64,000 nucleotides of DNA from Pyrocephalus nanus (Eukaryota; Chordata; Aves; Passeriformes; Tyrannidae): contig CM076272.1 in the NCBI GenBank assembly GCA_038380795.1, forward strand, positions 1,245,001 to 1,309,000. The letters are read 5' to 3'. The notes beneath the pieces are model-generated. The model was not told where the DNA came from. It saw only the letters and a program-made list of their open reading frames with translations, and ran no database searches. The position numbers were made by a program, and so were the translations under genes. Shown here one piece after another: positions 34,001 to 47,045 of the stretch. Within the stretch, counting starts at the first letter, position 1. The number at the start of each line of letters is the position of its first letter.

Positions 34001-37000
34001 TAACTAAGGCAACTTGCATTACTCTGATTTACACATAATAAGAAACACATTGCTTTGTTCCTTTGACCATATAATCATGAAACTTGCTCATCATGTTCCT
34101 GGGTTACAGAGGACTAACCTGTGGTCACCTTTATTAGATGTTCAGTCTGCTCACAGATATTTGTATTGCATATGTTGAAGAGAAAATATTAAATATGAGA
34201 AACTTTACATATCCTTCTGTTGACTCAACACCACACACACTGTCCTACACTGCTCTTTGTATTCAACACAGAACAGCACAAACCATAATGTGGAAAATTA
34301 AAAAAAAAAAAAAAAGAGAGCTACTTTAGTTTTCCTCCATTCTGGCTTCTTGGTATTTTTCTGTCTTAGGCACTGCCCTAAGGACATTTCTCTTACATAA
34401 TTCCTCCATGTAAAATGAAAAGGACTTTCACGAGGGGAGAGTGGAGAAGGAATCGTAGTGTTCATAATGCCCGAGTCAATGAAGTTTTCAGAGCTGCCAG
34501 TGAAGCACTCCCACCTGAAACACAGCCAAGATGCTGCCCAGACTGATCTGTCACCGAGTTTCCTCAGCATGTTATTGTTTTCATGCCTGCTCTGCTGGGG
34601 AGTAACCAGAGCACAGTGCTGGCCACTGATGCAATCGAGCCACAAGAGGCTTTTGTGTCTGAATCCTTTGTATGTAAAGCCAGAACACGCAGTCTGATCT
34701 CTGGCAATAGCCATGAAATCTGTGACAAACAGCTGCTGGAGATGACAGCCAGAACTCAGGCAGAAGGGCTGTTGTGGATGGCTATCTCTGCTGCTTTCTG
34801 GTGGGCTGAAGAGTGAATTCCAGCAGCTGTGAGGGCAATTTCAAAGCAGACAAAGATCTACCAACCCAGAGCACTGCCACTTCTGCCACAAACTGTACAC
34901 CTTCTTATTGTTTCCTACCAGAAAGGGAAGCAGACATTGTGCCTCCATCTTTTTTTGGGGGTAAATTCATTTTTTGTCAGTGAGGGGAAGGGAGCAGGAG
35001 CAGATTCCGTTGCAGAAATGTCTGTAGGGTCATATGGATGGCTGAGGTTAAAAAAAAATGCCAGAGGTTTCAAGCAGGTGCTTTGAGCAGTATTTCCATC
35101 AGGCTTGCTTTAGAGACACTGACTCCTTACAGACAGCCCAGCAGCAGCCCCTGCAGCAGGGGGTATTGACCCTTTCTGGTTTATAAGCACAAGACCATGC
35201 TGAGTTCTAGCTCTGCTCATTCGGAATTTCTGCCTAGGAGACACTCCAGACTCCCGTGCATTTAAGATGGATGATAGTACTTGGAGGTGACAGCTGAGGG
35301 CACTGTGCTGTAATACGCAATTCATGTCTCTGATGTGTTCTTAAGTCCTTAGAAGCTCATCATACAGGAGCAGAAATTATAAAATATATACAAGGACTGC
35401 CACCATTTGAAAATATTTTATCAAGTATCACAAAGAGCACCAAAAGTAATGCAAGATTGGCACAATTTTGACACCTGACTGAAAGGGGCAGAGCTTTCAT
35501 AAATACTGTTTACATGCCTGAGTCTTCACACCACTCAAACTTCTTGACTGCAGTAGGGCTAAGGATTTTGCACAATTAAAAAAAAAAAAATTCCAAAATG
35601 AGGGTATTATTTTATCAGACTTGCTATTTTAGGGATATCTTTGATAGCAAGGCAGCAGAGACACATCATAAACTAGCTGGTCAGCACCTTGTCCCTTCGT
35701 GGGATTTGCTGTCACACACTGAAGACACCCAACACAAATGCCACCTGACTGACAGTGGGCTCTGCCTGAGCACACAGGACACAGGGAGCCCTCAGTGAGC
35801 ACGTGGACTGGCCAAGGCAAGGGACCGTGGAATTATTTCCTTGGACAGCAGGAGCCAAATGGATCCAATCAATGTCATTTTATCTGATGCTTCTGCTGTT
35901 TGTAATAATAAACCACTGCATTCCTTAGTACCTGCAGTTTATACAGAGGCTGGCCCAAGATTGTGTTTCCCAATAAGAAAACATCAAGGTGTTACAAACC
36001 GTGGCTATTTCTTCTCTCTCTGCTGGAGATGAGTTCAGACAGTTACATTCAAGGTGCTGTTTTGCCAATTAGAATTGTCACTCCCTGCTTCTTGAAGGGC
36101 ACAGCCATGCCTGACTCTATGTGCAGACATCTTATTAAGTTCTGGCCTCTGCTTCTCGTGTTTCAAGTATTTAAACCTTCAAAGAGTCCAAGAATGCACA
36201 CCCTGTAACAAATAATCCGTGTTCACAGCAGCCATTTCGGTGCATGTCATTTTGAGCAGGCTCAGAGTTCTACACGAGTTTCTGGACCACAGAGCCTGAA
36301 AAACAGTCCTCTCCTGAATTTACCCATTTTTGCCAACCTGTGTGTGTAACACTGGACAACTAACCTAGAAATCCAAAAATCTGAGTACCAATCCCAGAGT
36401 TTGAAGATTGATGACACAGATTCAGAAATATCTGTGGAGGCATGGAGAAACAAAAGTGAAAGGTAATCTTCCAAGGCACAGTCTGTATCTGTAAACTGAT
36501 ACAGCTTATTCTTACCTTTAAGGATGTAATGCAGTATCTTTTTCTATGGAAGCAGATAAACCCAGAAACTGGAAAAATCAGACAGAAAACTGATTCCTGT
36601 GCAAAGGAGTGAGACCTTTTTTTTTTTTTTTTTTTAAGTAGCCATGAGACTTCTAGTCAAGTAATGCCAGCAGATACGTCAAGAGGACCAACAGAGTATG
36701 AAGTTTGTTCCTGCTCCTGAACCTGCAGAACCTCCTGTTCTCATCTGGGTTTTTTTTTTCAACACAACATCAGGATTGCCTAAGCCATGTCCACAGCTCC
36801 TTGGAGTTTAATGTACAAGCCTAAATATTCAAATCAAAGTTATGGCTGTGAGATTATCACTCTACTGCCTGCCTGGTTTGGAGAGATGGAAAGGAGGAAG
36901 CACAGGAACCAACCATCTGTGTCCTCCCCTGAGTGCCATGTAACATTTAACCCTGGGGAGTTCAATGCAAGATTGAATTCTGAAGAGTAAGGCAGCAGAA

Positions 37001-37195
37001 ACACTACGAGACTCTCACCAAACCACATCATGCTCAGGTTCTTCCAGCACCTCACATGTGACAAATACAGCGGCATCACACATTAACCTCTGGAACTGGG
37101 CTGCACAACTCAGAACCACCTCAGTTTTGTTAAGGAAATAAAACACTTCATGAACTGCGAACAGGTAATGAAAACAAACAGAGGTTTAGAAAAAT
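31001..37195. other. Non-coding stretch, no gene seen
   Basis: Contains the second-longest non-repeat frame, 196 codons at 31101-31691, with no recognisable domain. T runs lie at about 31853-31866 and 36617-36635 (19 T); A runs at 34300-34315 and about 35577-35590. AT-rich motif-bearing sequence lies near 32130-32220. No RNA gene or transposon identified. Confidence 0.5.
36617..36635 (+). repeat. Poly-T tract, 19 T
   Basis: Uninterrupted T run in AT-rich sequence; simple sequence without a visible retroposon body. Confidence 0.9.
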
Positions 37196-37199
37196 CACT

Positions 37200-37520
37200 C
37201 CACGTCCTAAATTGCTGCCAGCTCCTCCTGAGCAGCAGCAGTGCTGCCGTTGTTCTGCTCCAGCAGCAGCAGTTTGTAAGTCAGACCAGCCCTGCCCTTC
37301 CAGCTGGGCTGAGCCACTGCGCTCATCAGATGGCTTTACACCCCGTACCATCAGAGCCCTCATCTCCACTGGGGTTTCCTTCCTCTCAGGCCTGATTTTT
37401 GCCTCCTACCTGCTTGTGCCGGTGGTGCTGCTGTCCCAGCAGGCCCTGTGCCCGCTCCCAGTGTGACTGGCACGTTATTAACGGAGAGGTGGCTCGTGTC
37501 TCTCATTAGGCTGCCACGGA
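37200..37520. promoter_or_regulatory. CpG-retaining, CAG/CTG-rich block
   Basis: Ten CpGs in about 320 bp, higher than in its flanks. The 5' part has AGCAGCAGCAGTGCTGCC and CCAGCAGCAGCAG, with GAGCAG (37230-37235) able to pair with CTGCTC (37255-37260). Plus-strand frames of 81 and 84 codons cross it but the repeats bias them towards Ser/Gln/Ala. It may be a decayed CpG island or an enhancer; function is unknown. Confidence 0.22.
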
Positions 37521-39055
37521 GTGAAGGCACCTCAGAACTAATTTAGCTTTCACTCACAGGGGAAGACACAGCACTCCACCAAGAAGTTCGCTGTTCTGCT
37601 GCCTTTAGCAATAAATTCCCCTTCTTTTTTTTTTTTTTTTTTGTTTTAACATTAATAAGGTGAGAGAATAGAGTATTTCCAAAAGAAATTAAGGAATGCA
37701 GAAGATGGATGCCAGCACAGAGGCTCCCTGTGAGCAACCACCGGGCCCAAGCCGAGGAGATAACGTGCATACTGGAGCAGATGTGCAGGGTGGAGAAGAA
37801 CTCCACAGGCAAACAAGCAGTAATAAAGCCTGTGCCTAGTGCACAGAGTTAAGCAGGTCTCTCAACCATTTAAACTTTCTTCCCTGTTTGTGAGAGTTCT
37901 CTGTGGCAACAAATGCGAAACTCCTGTGAAATTAAGGACTGTGGAAATAATTTTGCTCCCCAGGCTGAGAAGGTCAAACAGATTCAGAAAGTACTTCATA
38001 TCCATCACTGTAAGAATAGAAACCTAATTAGAGACCAGACACTGCCATCTAAAAGAGATCAAACTCACTTAAAGCTATCATCTGAAACATATTTTTAAAG
38101 ACTTTCCCTTGATTATTAATTCATTTACTTACACTGCATACAGGGAGAGTTGTTCACTCAGATGAACCACCTCTTGAGTGCCAATCACACTGTATTTGTG
38201 AGGATCACTGTTGTTCTCCTTTTCCTGTTCTCTAATACATCTCCTATTTTTCTATTTGATTTCTTTATAACAGGATATTTTACATTTTGTATCCTTATCC
38301 TTCCCTCCAACAATCTGCATTACATGCTCACAATTCTGTATTTAAGTGCCGTAGCAGTAACGCAGTGAACTACCAGAACCACAAGATGACAGCTTGTTTT
38401 GTACCCATGGTATCAGCAGGTTACAAGCAAGGATACCAAGAGGGTCCCCTCTACCACAGAATCAAAGCCAATAAGAAAGGGGATCAAGAAAGATTTCTCT
38501 TGCCACATGCACTTAAAGATTTTTCCACCTATATGCCAATTAAACTCTGTAGTGGAATGGTCACTTAATCATTACACAGATAGTTCTGGATCAATACCAA
38601 GTGCAAATTCATGTGTGCCTTACATATGAGGAACACCTTACTGATTTTAATGGGCATTTCCTTAGCCCTTCATGTTCGAATGAATTTAATGCTTAAGAAA
38701 GTACCAAAGTATAATAATTAAGTCGGGCAGGAATGCTTTAAACTTTCTGTGCCGCTGCTGCAGCAAAAGGGGTGAATTGAATGTACTTCACCTTTCCCTT
38801 TGACCCTCATTTGAACAACTACTTAGTTAGCAAGCCCAACTACTTTGCAGTGATATTTTGGTTAGTGTTTATCTTGGGCTCCTACACTCTCTACTTCTTA
38901 CTCTGTACTAAACACTAAAGATTAAAATCAAACTGAATTAGATCACTGTTCCTCAGGCTAGTGATAGATGCTGGGTAGGGAATCCGAGTTTAAATTTATT
39001 TTTTTTCTACCCCAAAAATTATCTGCATCCAGAAAATTAATCAAACTTCCTCTGG
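37521..39055. other. Non-coding stretch, no gene seen
   Basis: A T run lies at 37625-37642 (18 T). AT-rich thereafter, with frames below 95 codons. No gene recognised. Confidence 0.55.
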
Positions 39056-39082
39056 AAAAAAAAAAAAAAAAAAAAAAAAAAA
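39056..39082 (+). repeat. Poly-A tract, 27 A
   Basis: Uninterrupted A run after CTTCCTCTGG. No flanking target-site duplication could be found by eye, so it is treated as simple sequence. Confidence 0.92.
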
Positions 39083-41399
39083 GTAGAGATAAAAAGTTGG
39101 AGAGCAGTTATACAATCAGAGTTGGGGTTTTTTTTGCATTATTGTAGCTTTGTGCTTGTTACTACCTATGAAAGTGTCAACTCCTCCTTTTATTATGCAG
39201 TTATTGCTGAAGACTATTAGACAATACACTATTAGTACCCAGACTTGACTGTTGTAACTCACTGTTTAATGGATGGCAAGACAGCTCCTCACAGGCTGAA
39301 CCCTGCTCAGGAGTGCCAGTGCTCCCACACCAGGCTTCTTACTGATTTTAGGTATTCTAAACTCAACCTGATGGTTGCTTAGAGATAGCATTGTTTGAAG
39401 GCTGAGTTTGCATCTTACTTTGAGTTTGTTGCCTTCTCTCTTTCTCTGCTGGCAGAAGTTCTAAATGTCCCTCAGACGGGAAACCTGAAATGAAGAAAGG
39501 GCAGGGCTTGGATACAGCACCTCACCTTTAAAGCTGCTTGAAAATGTAATTCAGTGGGTGTTTGCTTCAATAAGAAGTAATCTATTGTTAAAAATCCATG
39601 TCCCCACACTGCTCTAGACAGAGGAAAGAGGCTGGAATAGTTGTTTTGTTTGTGATGAAACAGAGAGCAGCAGAGCTCAGACATGACAGTGAAGGAAGAC
39701 ACCGGGCTCCCAGACTTCCAGGAACAGTTTTTCAAAGCAGCACTTTTGAGTTCTCATTACTCTGTTCCACTTCACGTTTTCGGCTTCCTCCCTCATTATG
39801 GCATTCCAACAAGTAGCATAAAGATAAATGTGTGTTTATCCACCTCACTGAGCCAGCTGCTTCCAGTTGGTGCACTGAGGAGAGGAGAGCAGATTGATCC
39901 GCCACAGAAACCCTGGACCCACTGGGAATGAGGAGGAGTTCCCAGTGCTGTGCTGGACACTTTTACAGCTCCTTTGTGAAATAAAAGCATGTCTGAAACA
40001 ATGGGCTCAACATTTGGAAGTGAGGCCTGGAAAGGCAGCACTCCCACGGGTTCTCCTGTGCTGGTTCACCACACAGCCTCCCTCAGAACTGAGGGGGTCA
40101 CATCGAAAAAGTGTCTTCAATATATCAAATAAAATACAAAAGCAAGCACAATGTAATTACATGTGCATCCAAAGTTATTTTTAGGGGGGTTTTTGTACCA
40201 TTATTAAGTATTTTTATGGGTCATGATAACTCAGAACTGACGACTGACCTTTGCTGACAAAGCCTGGCTTCGTGAGGGACTGCAGGCCTCTCACCCCTCA
40301 GAGCACTCACAGCAGGGAGGAACCATTTCTAAACAGTTTTTAGCCCTGGCCCTCACTGTTCTGGGCTCATTTGTGAGCTGGTAACAGATACACTCAGATT
40401 CTGTGTATATTTTGCTGTTTTCTCCAGGACTCGCAGTGCAGCTCCCACAGAGATCAGGCACTGCCCTCAGCGTTCCACAGCGACTTCGGCTCTCCCTAAA
40501 CCCCTTCTGGGCCTTCCATTCGGTCAGCACAAGAATTTTCCACTGACAGCACTTGCCAAACTTCCCCTACATCTATTTCCATTTCTCTTCATTTTTCTCT
40601 CTCCTTTCATTTTTTTTGCCTCTGCATGCTGACTCCCCAGTTCCTCTTCTACTAAATTATGCCCTATTATTTCCACAGCCTGAAGAACTCACAGCTGAAG
40701 CATTATTCCTAACCTTATTCTGTATTCCTAGCACGTCCTATGATCTGTTTGGAGCGTTATTTGCAGCCGAGATGCTGACACAGCATCAGTTTTGTTTTCA
40801 TGGTTTGCCTGGGTAGAAGTGTGCCTTACTGCAGGCCCTGGGACAGGAACAGTCAGCTCCACCTGACACCAACACAGACACATCCTGAATGATCCCGGTT
40901 TGTCAGGGTGTTGTGTTGTGGCAGCGGAAAAGCCTCAGCCCGTCTTGGAAAGAAAGGGGGGAGAAACGATATCCTGAATTGGTATTTTTGTAGCCTATTC
41001 TTTTTCCTCCTTTCCCCATTTTAGTATGCCAGCTTTTTTCCCAAAGAATAAACATCCACACCTGACCCACACCAAAAGCAACTGTTGGGTACCAAGTTGA
41101 GAGGGTCCCCAAAAGCTTTCCTGACTTGTTAAAAAAAAAATCTACTTTTCTTTTCTCAGAGATTACTGGTACCTAAATTGAGTCATTTATATTAGAGTTC
41201 CTTGTTGTTTGTCCTTAAACACCCAAGATATACCCACGCAGTTCTCCTCTTTTCATGTCAAACTATGCTTTATGAATACATTTATATCTAAAATCCAACA
41301 TCCAAGCCTTTATAAAGTTTTAGAGAAAGTCTTAAATGCAAACCATGGTCCCATTTAATAAAAAAAACCCTTTAACAGCCAAACCAACCTCTCTAGCAC
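39083..41399. other. Non-coding stretch, no gene seen
   Basis: Mixed sequence, unrecognised frames up to 96 codons. No RNA gene, exon or transposon family. Confidence 0.55.
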
Positions 41400-41720
41400 T
41401 TTGAAGAAAGCCAGTAAGAGCAGTGAAATATTAACTTCCTTAGCTCTGATAACCTAAAGTATCTATTTATTATGAAAGTCTAAGGAAGTTATTAATAAAG
41501 CCTAATTCAGCGAGTTAGTAATGAAAATTATTGCGAAATCATCATGCTTATTTTATTTGATGTATACACTGCAAAAATAAAAACACTGCCAATCATGCAA
41601 ATTCAGTGCATTAGAAAGAGTCCTGAAGAAAGCTCTTCTTGCTACAGCTTGTAAATAAGCATCATGGAAACTGGAATTAACAATTTAATTAAGAAAAAAG
41701 GAGCACAATTACAGAGGAGT
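41400..41720. promoter_or_regulatory. Candidate enhancer: inverted ETS-like pair, octamer, TAAT cores
   Basis: AT-rich and motif-dense. TAACTTCCTTAG at 41432-41443 and CTAAGGAAGTTA at 41480-41491 form a perfect 12-bp inverted repeat with 36 bases between. Each arm contains an AGGAAGT ETS-type core. A perfect POU octamer ATGCAAAT lies at 41595-41602, and AATTTAATTAAG follows near 41685. A GATA core (TGATAA) sits between the arms. This mix is typical of developmental enhancers. Function and conservation are inferred, not shown. Confidence 0.33.
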
Positions 41721-44700
41721 CAACCCCCTGGATAACTACAGGGTTTCACAGCCTGTGTCCACAGATGTATCACTTTCAAAACAATTAACTAATACTGGTA
41801 CAGGAAAGCCACGCTCAGAAGAACGAGATAAGTGGGGGATGGACATTGTCACTGCCTCACAAGAAAACTCTTTTTATGTCTCTCTCTTCTCCTTTTTTCT
41901 CCTTTCTATTTAAACCACACTATAAAAGAATGGATTTAGGGTTCCTGGCCCCCTGACTTTCAGCCTGGCACCGTGGAAGGGAGGCCACTGAAGGGCCAAG
42001 TGCTGCTGGTGCCCTCAGAGTAATTCAGCTGTTCTGTACCAGCACAAACACACTGCAAAACTCACTCAGGGCTGCTTGGGGAAAAGGCTGATACCTTAGA
42101 ATTTCAGACCTGAGACCAGCCACTTGCTCCTGCTCTGCCCATCACCTTCCTGTTCTGGGCACAGCTTTGCATGTTGAAAGTGCTCCCTTTTTATTAACTC
42201 TTGGATTTGTGAGGTTATGCAATTTTCTTAACTGGCAAAAAGGCAATTATCCTATCATATTTTGGGCTCCCCATTTCACATTTGGCTGTATTTCAGCAGC
42301 ATAAAGATCGGTCATAATTAAGAAGCATCTTGGTTCAACATGAATTTCTGTTAATTTTCCTTTTGTCATAGCAGAGTGATGTTTTTTCAAACTCCTTCAA
42401 CACTAACTTCTATTTAATGCCAAAAGCAAGAAAGGATGGGTAGCCATAATGTAACCAACCTTAGCAATACCGAGTTTGGGAGTAATCCCTTCAGGTCACC
42501 CAGACTGAATTCTCCACGATACACCTCATTATCTTGGCCTTTAAGTTGTTTTGGGTTTTTTTTTATGACCCATTTTAGATATGCTTTCAGTGCTGACAAC
42601 AATATTTACTGGTGTTGATGGGTTTCTGGTGGTTTTTTCCCCATTTACACTGCCCTACCCAGGAGGTCTCCAACACTCACCACAGCCAGGAAGCCCCAGT
42701 GACTTGACCAGGCCAGGCCTTCTGTAGCTCGACCCACCCTTCTTTTCATGTGGCTTTTGTTTTCTGTTGGCTCTGCCCTTTTCTCTGACTCACTCTGGCT
42801 GTGCTGTCACACAACCCCACACACTCATCCTCTGCAGCTTCAGCTTCAGTGACCATTTTGGATCCATGCTGGATCCATGTTTTACCACGGTAAAATAGTG
42901 ATTTCTATCTGCCCCTGCCATGCAGAATCCCCACTCCTGCTCTTCAGCACCACCCTGCTCCACCTGCTCATTCCACTGCCCTCACTTCATTCCCCTCTCT
43001 CCTTTGCAGCCATTGTTTTATTCTCACTACAAAATTTGTATTTCAAAGGCAGTCTTTGTGCTCTCTCCTACTTCTGCCACACAGACAGGTTTTTTTTTCC
43101 CCCCGAAGAACCAGAGCCCTCAGATTGTACCCCCACCTTTTATCTGGATCGTCTGCTCTGCTGAACTGAAGCTTCTCATCTCAGGGACCCCTACACCTGC
43201 TATCCTGTCCTGCCAAACTGCAAAAACATCTGAAGGCTTCCTCCTCTCCCCCCCTAGTGTGCTATTTATTTTATTAGTCTTTATAACTAATTTAGCTATT
43301 TCTGGTATATGGTAGATATGAACACGACCAGCACAAAATATTTTTCTGACATTTATCGGCTCATCTTTCACAGGAAGGAAACAAAACCTATACAACAAAA
43401 CCCTAATATTTATGTCAATGCAAGAATAGATCAATGGATCAAAGCCAAAACAGTCCCAAGAGGAAAGCAATAGTCTCTTTTTCTGTTAATGAACAGTCTG
43501 TTGTTGCAAATTCACGTAGGCTTTAATTTAATAAACACAAATGGATGAATGTGCTTACAGGATGTCATCCCCTTCAGGCTTGAAATCACTGACATGGAAG
43601 AATTGTCACACTTCAGTGAATTGAGTGCTACTCCCTACCCTTTCCAACCTCATTCACTGCGGCAACACAGACATGAAAAATTAAATTTAATTTTATAACT
43701 AATTCCTGTGCCTTTTGCTGAGTTTGACTCTTTTGCTTTGGAATGTGGATTTTAGAAGTTATGTTCTGTTTTACCTGAATGAAAGTGGCTCGGTCTGACT
43801 GAAAAAAAAAACCAAACAAAAACAACCCACCAAACCCATTTAGCTTGAACATGGAGATTTAATAATTTATTTTTTTTAAATTACATCTGAACCTCATTGA
43901 ACTTCATGCAGGTAGACTCATTTTCTGAGTCTGCTAAGTCAATAATCTTCAGCCCCCATATAGAGTTTAATGCAAGTTCAAATGTAACAAATGCTCTTCG
44001 TTTCATTTAGAGGCTAAAACCTGCAACAAACAACGAGCATTACACAGAGCAGGGGTTTTTAATCCACTCTAAAACAAGTAGCAAGCACCAAAACCCAACC
44101 CCTCAATGCAGTAAAATCCGAATAAAACAGAAATTCAACAACTGTTTGTTGCTACTCAAGGTGGAAAGGTTAACACTCCTCTTTTAAACACTCCTTCCCT
44201 TTGCTGAGCAGACACTTTCCTAGAAATAAAGTGAAAAAAAAAAAAAGCAGGGTGCAAATTCCAGAGGCTCATCTCTCTCTGTGCACTTTAAAATAGTCTG
44301 GAGGGGCAGAATTCCAGCTGCAACCTCCTGTGCACAAAATGCACACACAACCCCCCCACCTCTGTCTGGCGACCTTTACATTCTAAAAAATGGCTTTAAA
44401 AGTATTAAATAGCAAGAGTTTAACACGAGTGGGACCAACACCAGCCTGTTCACTCAGGCATGTCTCAAGGTTTCTGAAAGGGGATTTTTGGGAGGGTTTT
44501 GGGGAAGCTTGGTTTGGGTTTCTTTCCTTCCAGGAAAGCCTTTTCAAAATGCAACCAGAAGAGCTACACTTTCCCAAACACAAGGGAAATTTGCCCCCAT
44601 CTCTTTGTCCTCCATTCAGTGCACAGGTTATAGCTGGGTATAACAAACTTCATTCAAAGGTTTTTTTTTTAAAAAATCTGTATTAACAAATTTATCCAAG

Positions 44701-46839
44701 GAATGATTTGAAACTGGATCTGTGGCTTAGCAAAATTGGATTGAATTAGCAAGGCTGGTGGCACAGAATCATCCAGACATGCTTTTGCATCCAGAACCGG
44801 TGTCAGAATTAGGTGTCAGAGATGAAAACAAAAAAAATAAAGAGAAAAGACTTGGAGTGTCTCATCACTGACTCTGATGCTTCTGGCACAGAACTCTGCC
44901 CTACAGAATTCATAAGGAATGTCCCATAGTTCCAGAATTTTGCTAACCCTGGAGTTACAGGGAGACAAAAGAGGCTGGCAGAGGGTAGGACAGCAAACAT
45001 TGGCACAGAGCATGCAGGCTCCAACCTTCATCCCGTGTCAGCTCCATCAATTTAAAAGCCATCTTCAGCATTTTAATGGACTGATCACCTGGCACACCAA
45101 CCACATCACTCATGTCACCCACCAGCAAAGTATGTTTTAGCTTAATTCATTACAAATGTCTTGCTGCAAAGTGAGAAACAGGGATCAAAAGCTCACCTGA
45201 TGGGATATATAAAATAAAAAACTGGCAGGACCCATTTCTTATCTAGAAAACAGCCCACGAGCCACAGCCTCCTGCTCATCTTTAGCCCTTGTGGGAAACA
45301 ATTGGCAGATTTTGCTGATTACCACAATCAACTCTGGAATTTGACTGGGCCTCAAGCTGGAGAGCAAAAGGAGACCATCTCAGTGTGAATCACAGAGGGT
45401 GCTACTGGGAATATGATCATAAACCTCGTGTTTTCAAGTTTTATAATTCTGGCTGCAGATTCAGTTGCACATCAGCATCGAAATACTTGGGGGCTTATCC
45501 CAATTGAAGCCATATTTTCAGAATATGCATCTTATCCTGTAACTTCTGGTACCTCCTTGCTGTTCTAAGAAGGCAAAACTAAAAGGACAAAAGGATACTT
45601 TGCAGATTGTAACACCGGGGCCCCATCAGATCACTTGCTGCTTGTTCAGGCAGAATCACAGAGCGTGTTTCCCAGTGTTTGAATCATTAATTATTTCTGC
45701 CAAGTAAGCCAGCTCCATCTGAAGAGACACCAGGGCATTCCTAGCCCATAACTTCTGACTGGAGATGAGAAAAGGGAAGTTTCAGTTCTGTTCTGGATCC
45801 TCCTGGGTGACAGCAGCTCGTGATTTGGGGCTCTGGCCCTACAGCCTCGACTGGGAATTGCCTCTCTGCTCCAAGTGATCACATGGAAGTTGTTGGCTTT
45901 AGCAAATTGGCATTTCCTGCTAGGAAGTAATTTTGTGGGAAGACTTGGCAAGTGGCTCAAGTCAGAACTCTCACATCAATTCCCTCAACCTTTCCCTACA
46001 AAACAGATCTCACCTGTTCTGGCTTTGTCCTGTTCTGTGTCTAGCACAGTTCTGTGCATGTGAACTAAACAAGTGTTAAAAAGTGCTGGGTAACGAATGT
46101 GTGAGGAGTATTTGGGATGGACAGATGTCAGCCACAACCTGTCTGGGTTCCATTTACAGCATTCTTACAGCGAGGGGTCAAGCAAAGCTGCCCAGCAGGA
46201 ATGCCAATGCAGCACCAGAATTTCCACGTGCAATTATCAGATACACAAATGATGGCTCACTCCAGCACTGAGATACAAACTCCCATCCACGGCTGGTTCT
46301 GCAGCAGCTGCCAAGAGCTGCCCCTTACCCCATCTCTAATGCCAATGAAATTAAGGGGAGGGGAGCACTCCAATGAGCTGAGCCTTTAGCTTTGCTGTCC
46401 CTGCTCAGTGGATTTCCCCCTGCAGGTGTTGAAATCCAAGCAAAACGCAGGAGGTGCCCACGCCATGGCAGTGGATTGGAGAGCTTTAAGGCACAGACTT
46501 GGGTGTTACTTGGAGGGTTTTTTGCACACATGGCCCTTGTGGAGTGCATGATCTGTGCCCACCTGGAGTGACTGCTGTGAGCATTCCCACGTGGAGCACA
46601 GAGTTCTGGCTGCTCGTGGGGACTGTCACCGTCCTCAGGAGCCAGCAGTGAGGACAAGCCCTGCAGGGCACGTTACCAGGTGCCCATGAGAACAGGGCAG
46701 CAGCTGAACCCTGGCTAGGACAAACTTCATGGGCTCTCATGAACTTCCTGTGACCCTCTAAGGAACACTGAGCTACTGAAACACAGACCTACTTACCTTT
46801 CCCATAGCTGCTGATGCTTTCTTTGAAGCAGTTTTTCCT
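41721..46839. other. Non-coding stretch, no gene seen
   Basis: AT-rich at 42190-42420 and 43240-43560, where TAAT-type motifs are frequent (weak regulatory candidates). A small composite at 42859-42895 has two copies of TGGATCCATG followed by a palindrome. An A run of about 13 lies at 44234-44246. Frames reach 131 codons (42920-43315) and none is recognised. Confidence 0.5.
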
Positions 46840-47045
46840 GTAAACCGAGGCGGTTTTTTATTTAGACTGACTGGGTAACGTTGCTTGTTGCCCAATATTG
46901 AGGTGAACTGAATTTCTAAAAGGGCACTTTTCACGTATGTCCTTTCCTACGAACACTGCTCGGAAAAACAAGTCATCATGTTCTAGAGAGGCAAAGAAAT
47001 GACTCTGAAATGAGGAGTCTTTTCCGGGCATGCATTGGATATCCA
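46840..47045. promoter_or_regulatory. Candidate CpG-retaining element
   Basis: Seven CpGs in about 190 bp of otherwise AT-rich DNA (ACCGAGGCGG, TAACGTT, CACGTAT, CTACGAA, CTCGGA, TCCGGGC), while flanking kilobases have few. There is no coding frame of note. I infer possible regulatory conservation. Confidence 0.25.

Noticed and set aside
34583..34816. 77-codon frame with a plausible protein-like composition
   Set aside because: No domain, no splice evidence, and lengths of this order are everywhere in the window.
44761..44790. CACAGAATCAT resembling a CR1 tail
   Set aside because: A single short match without the expected upstream CR1 sequence; expected by chance.
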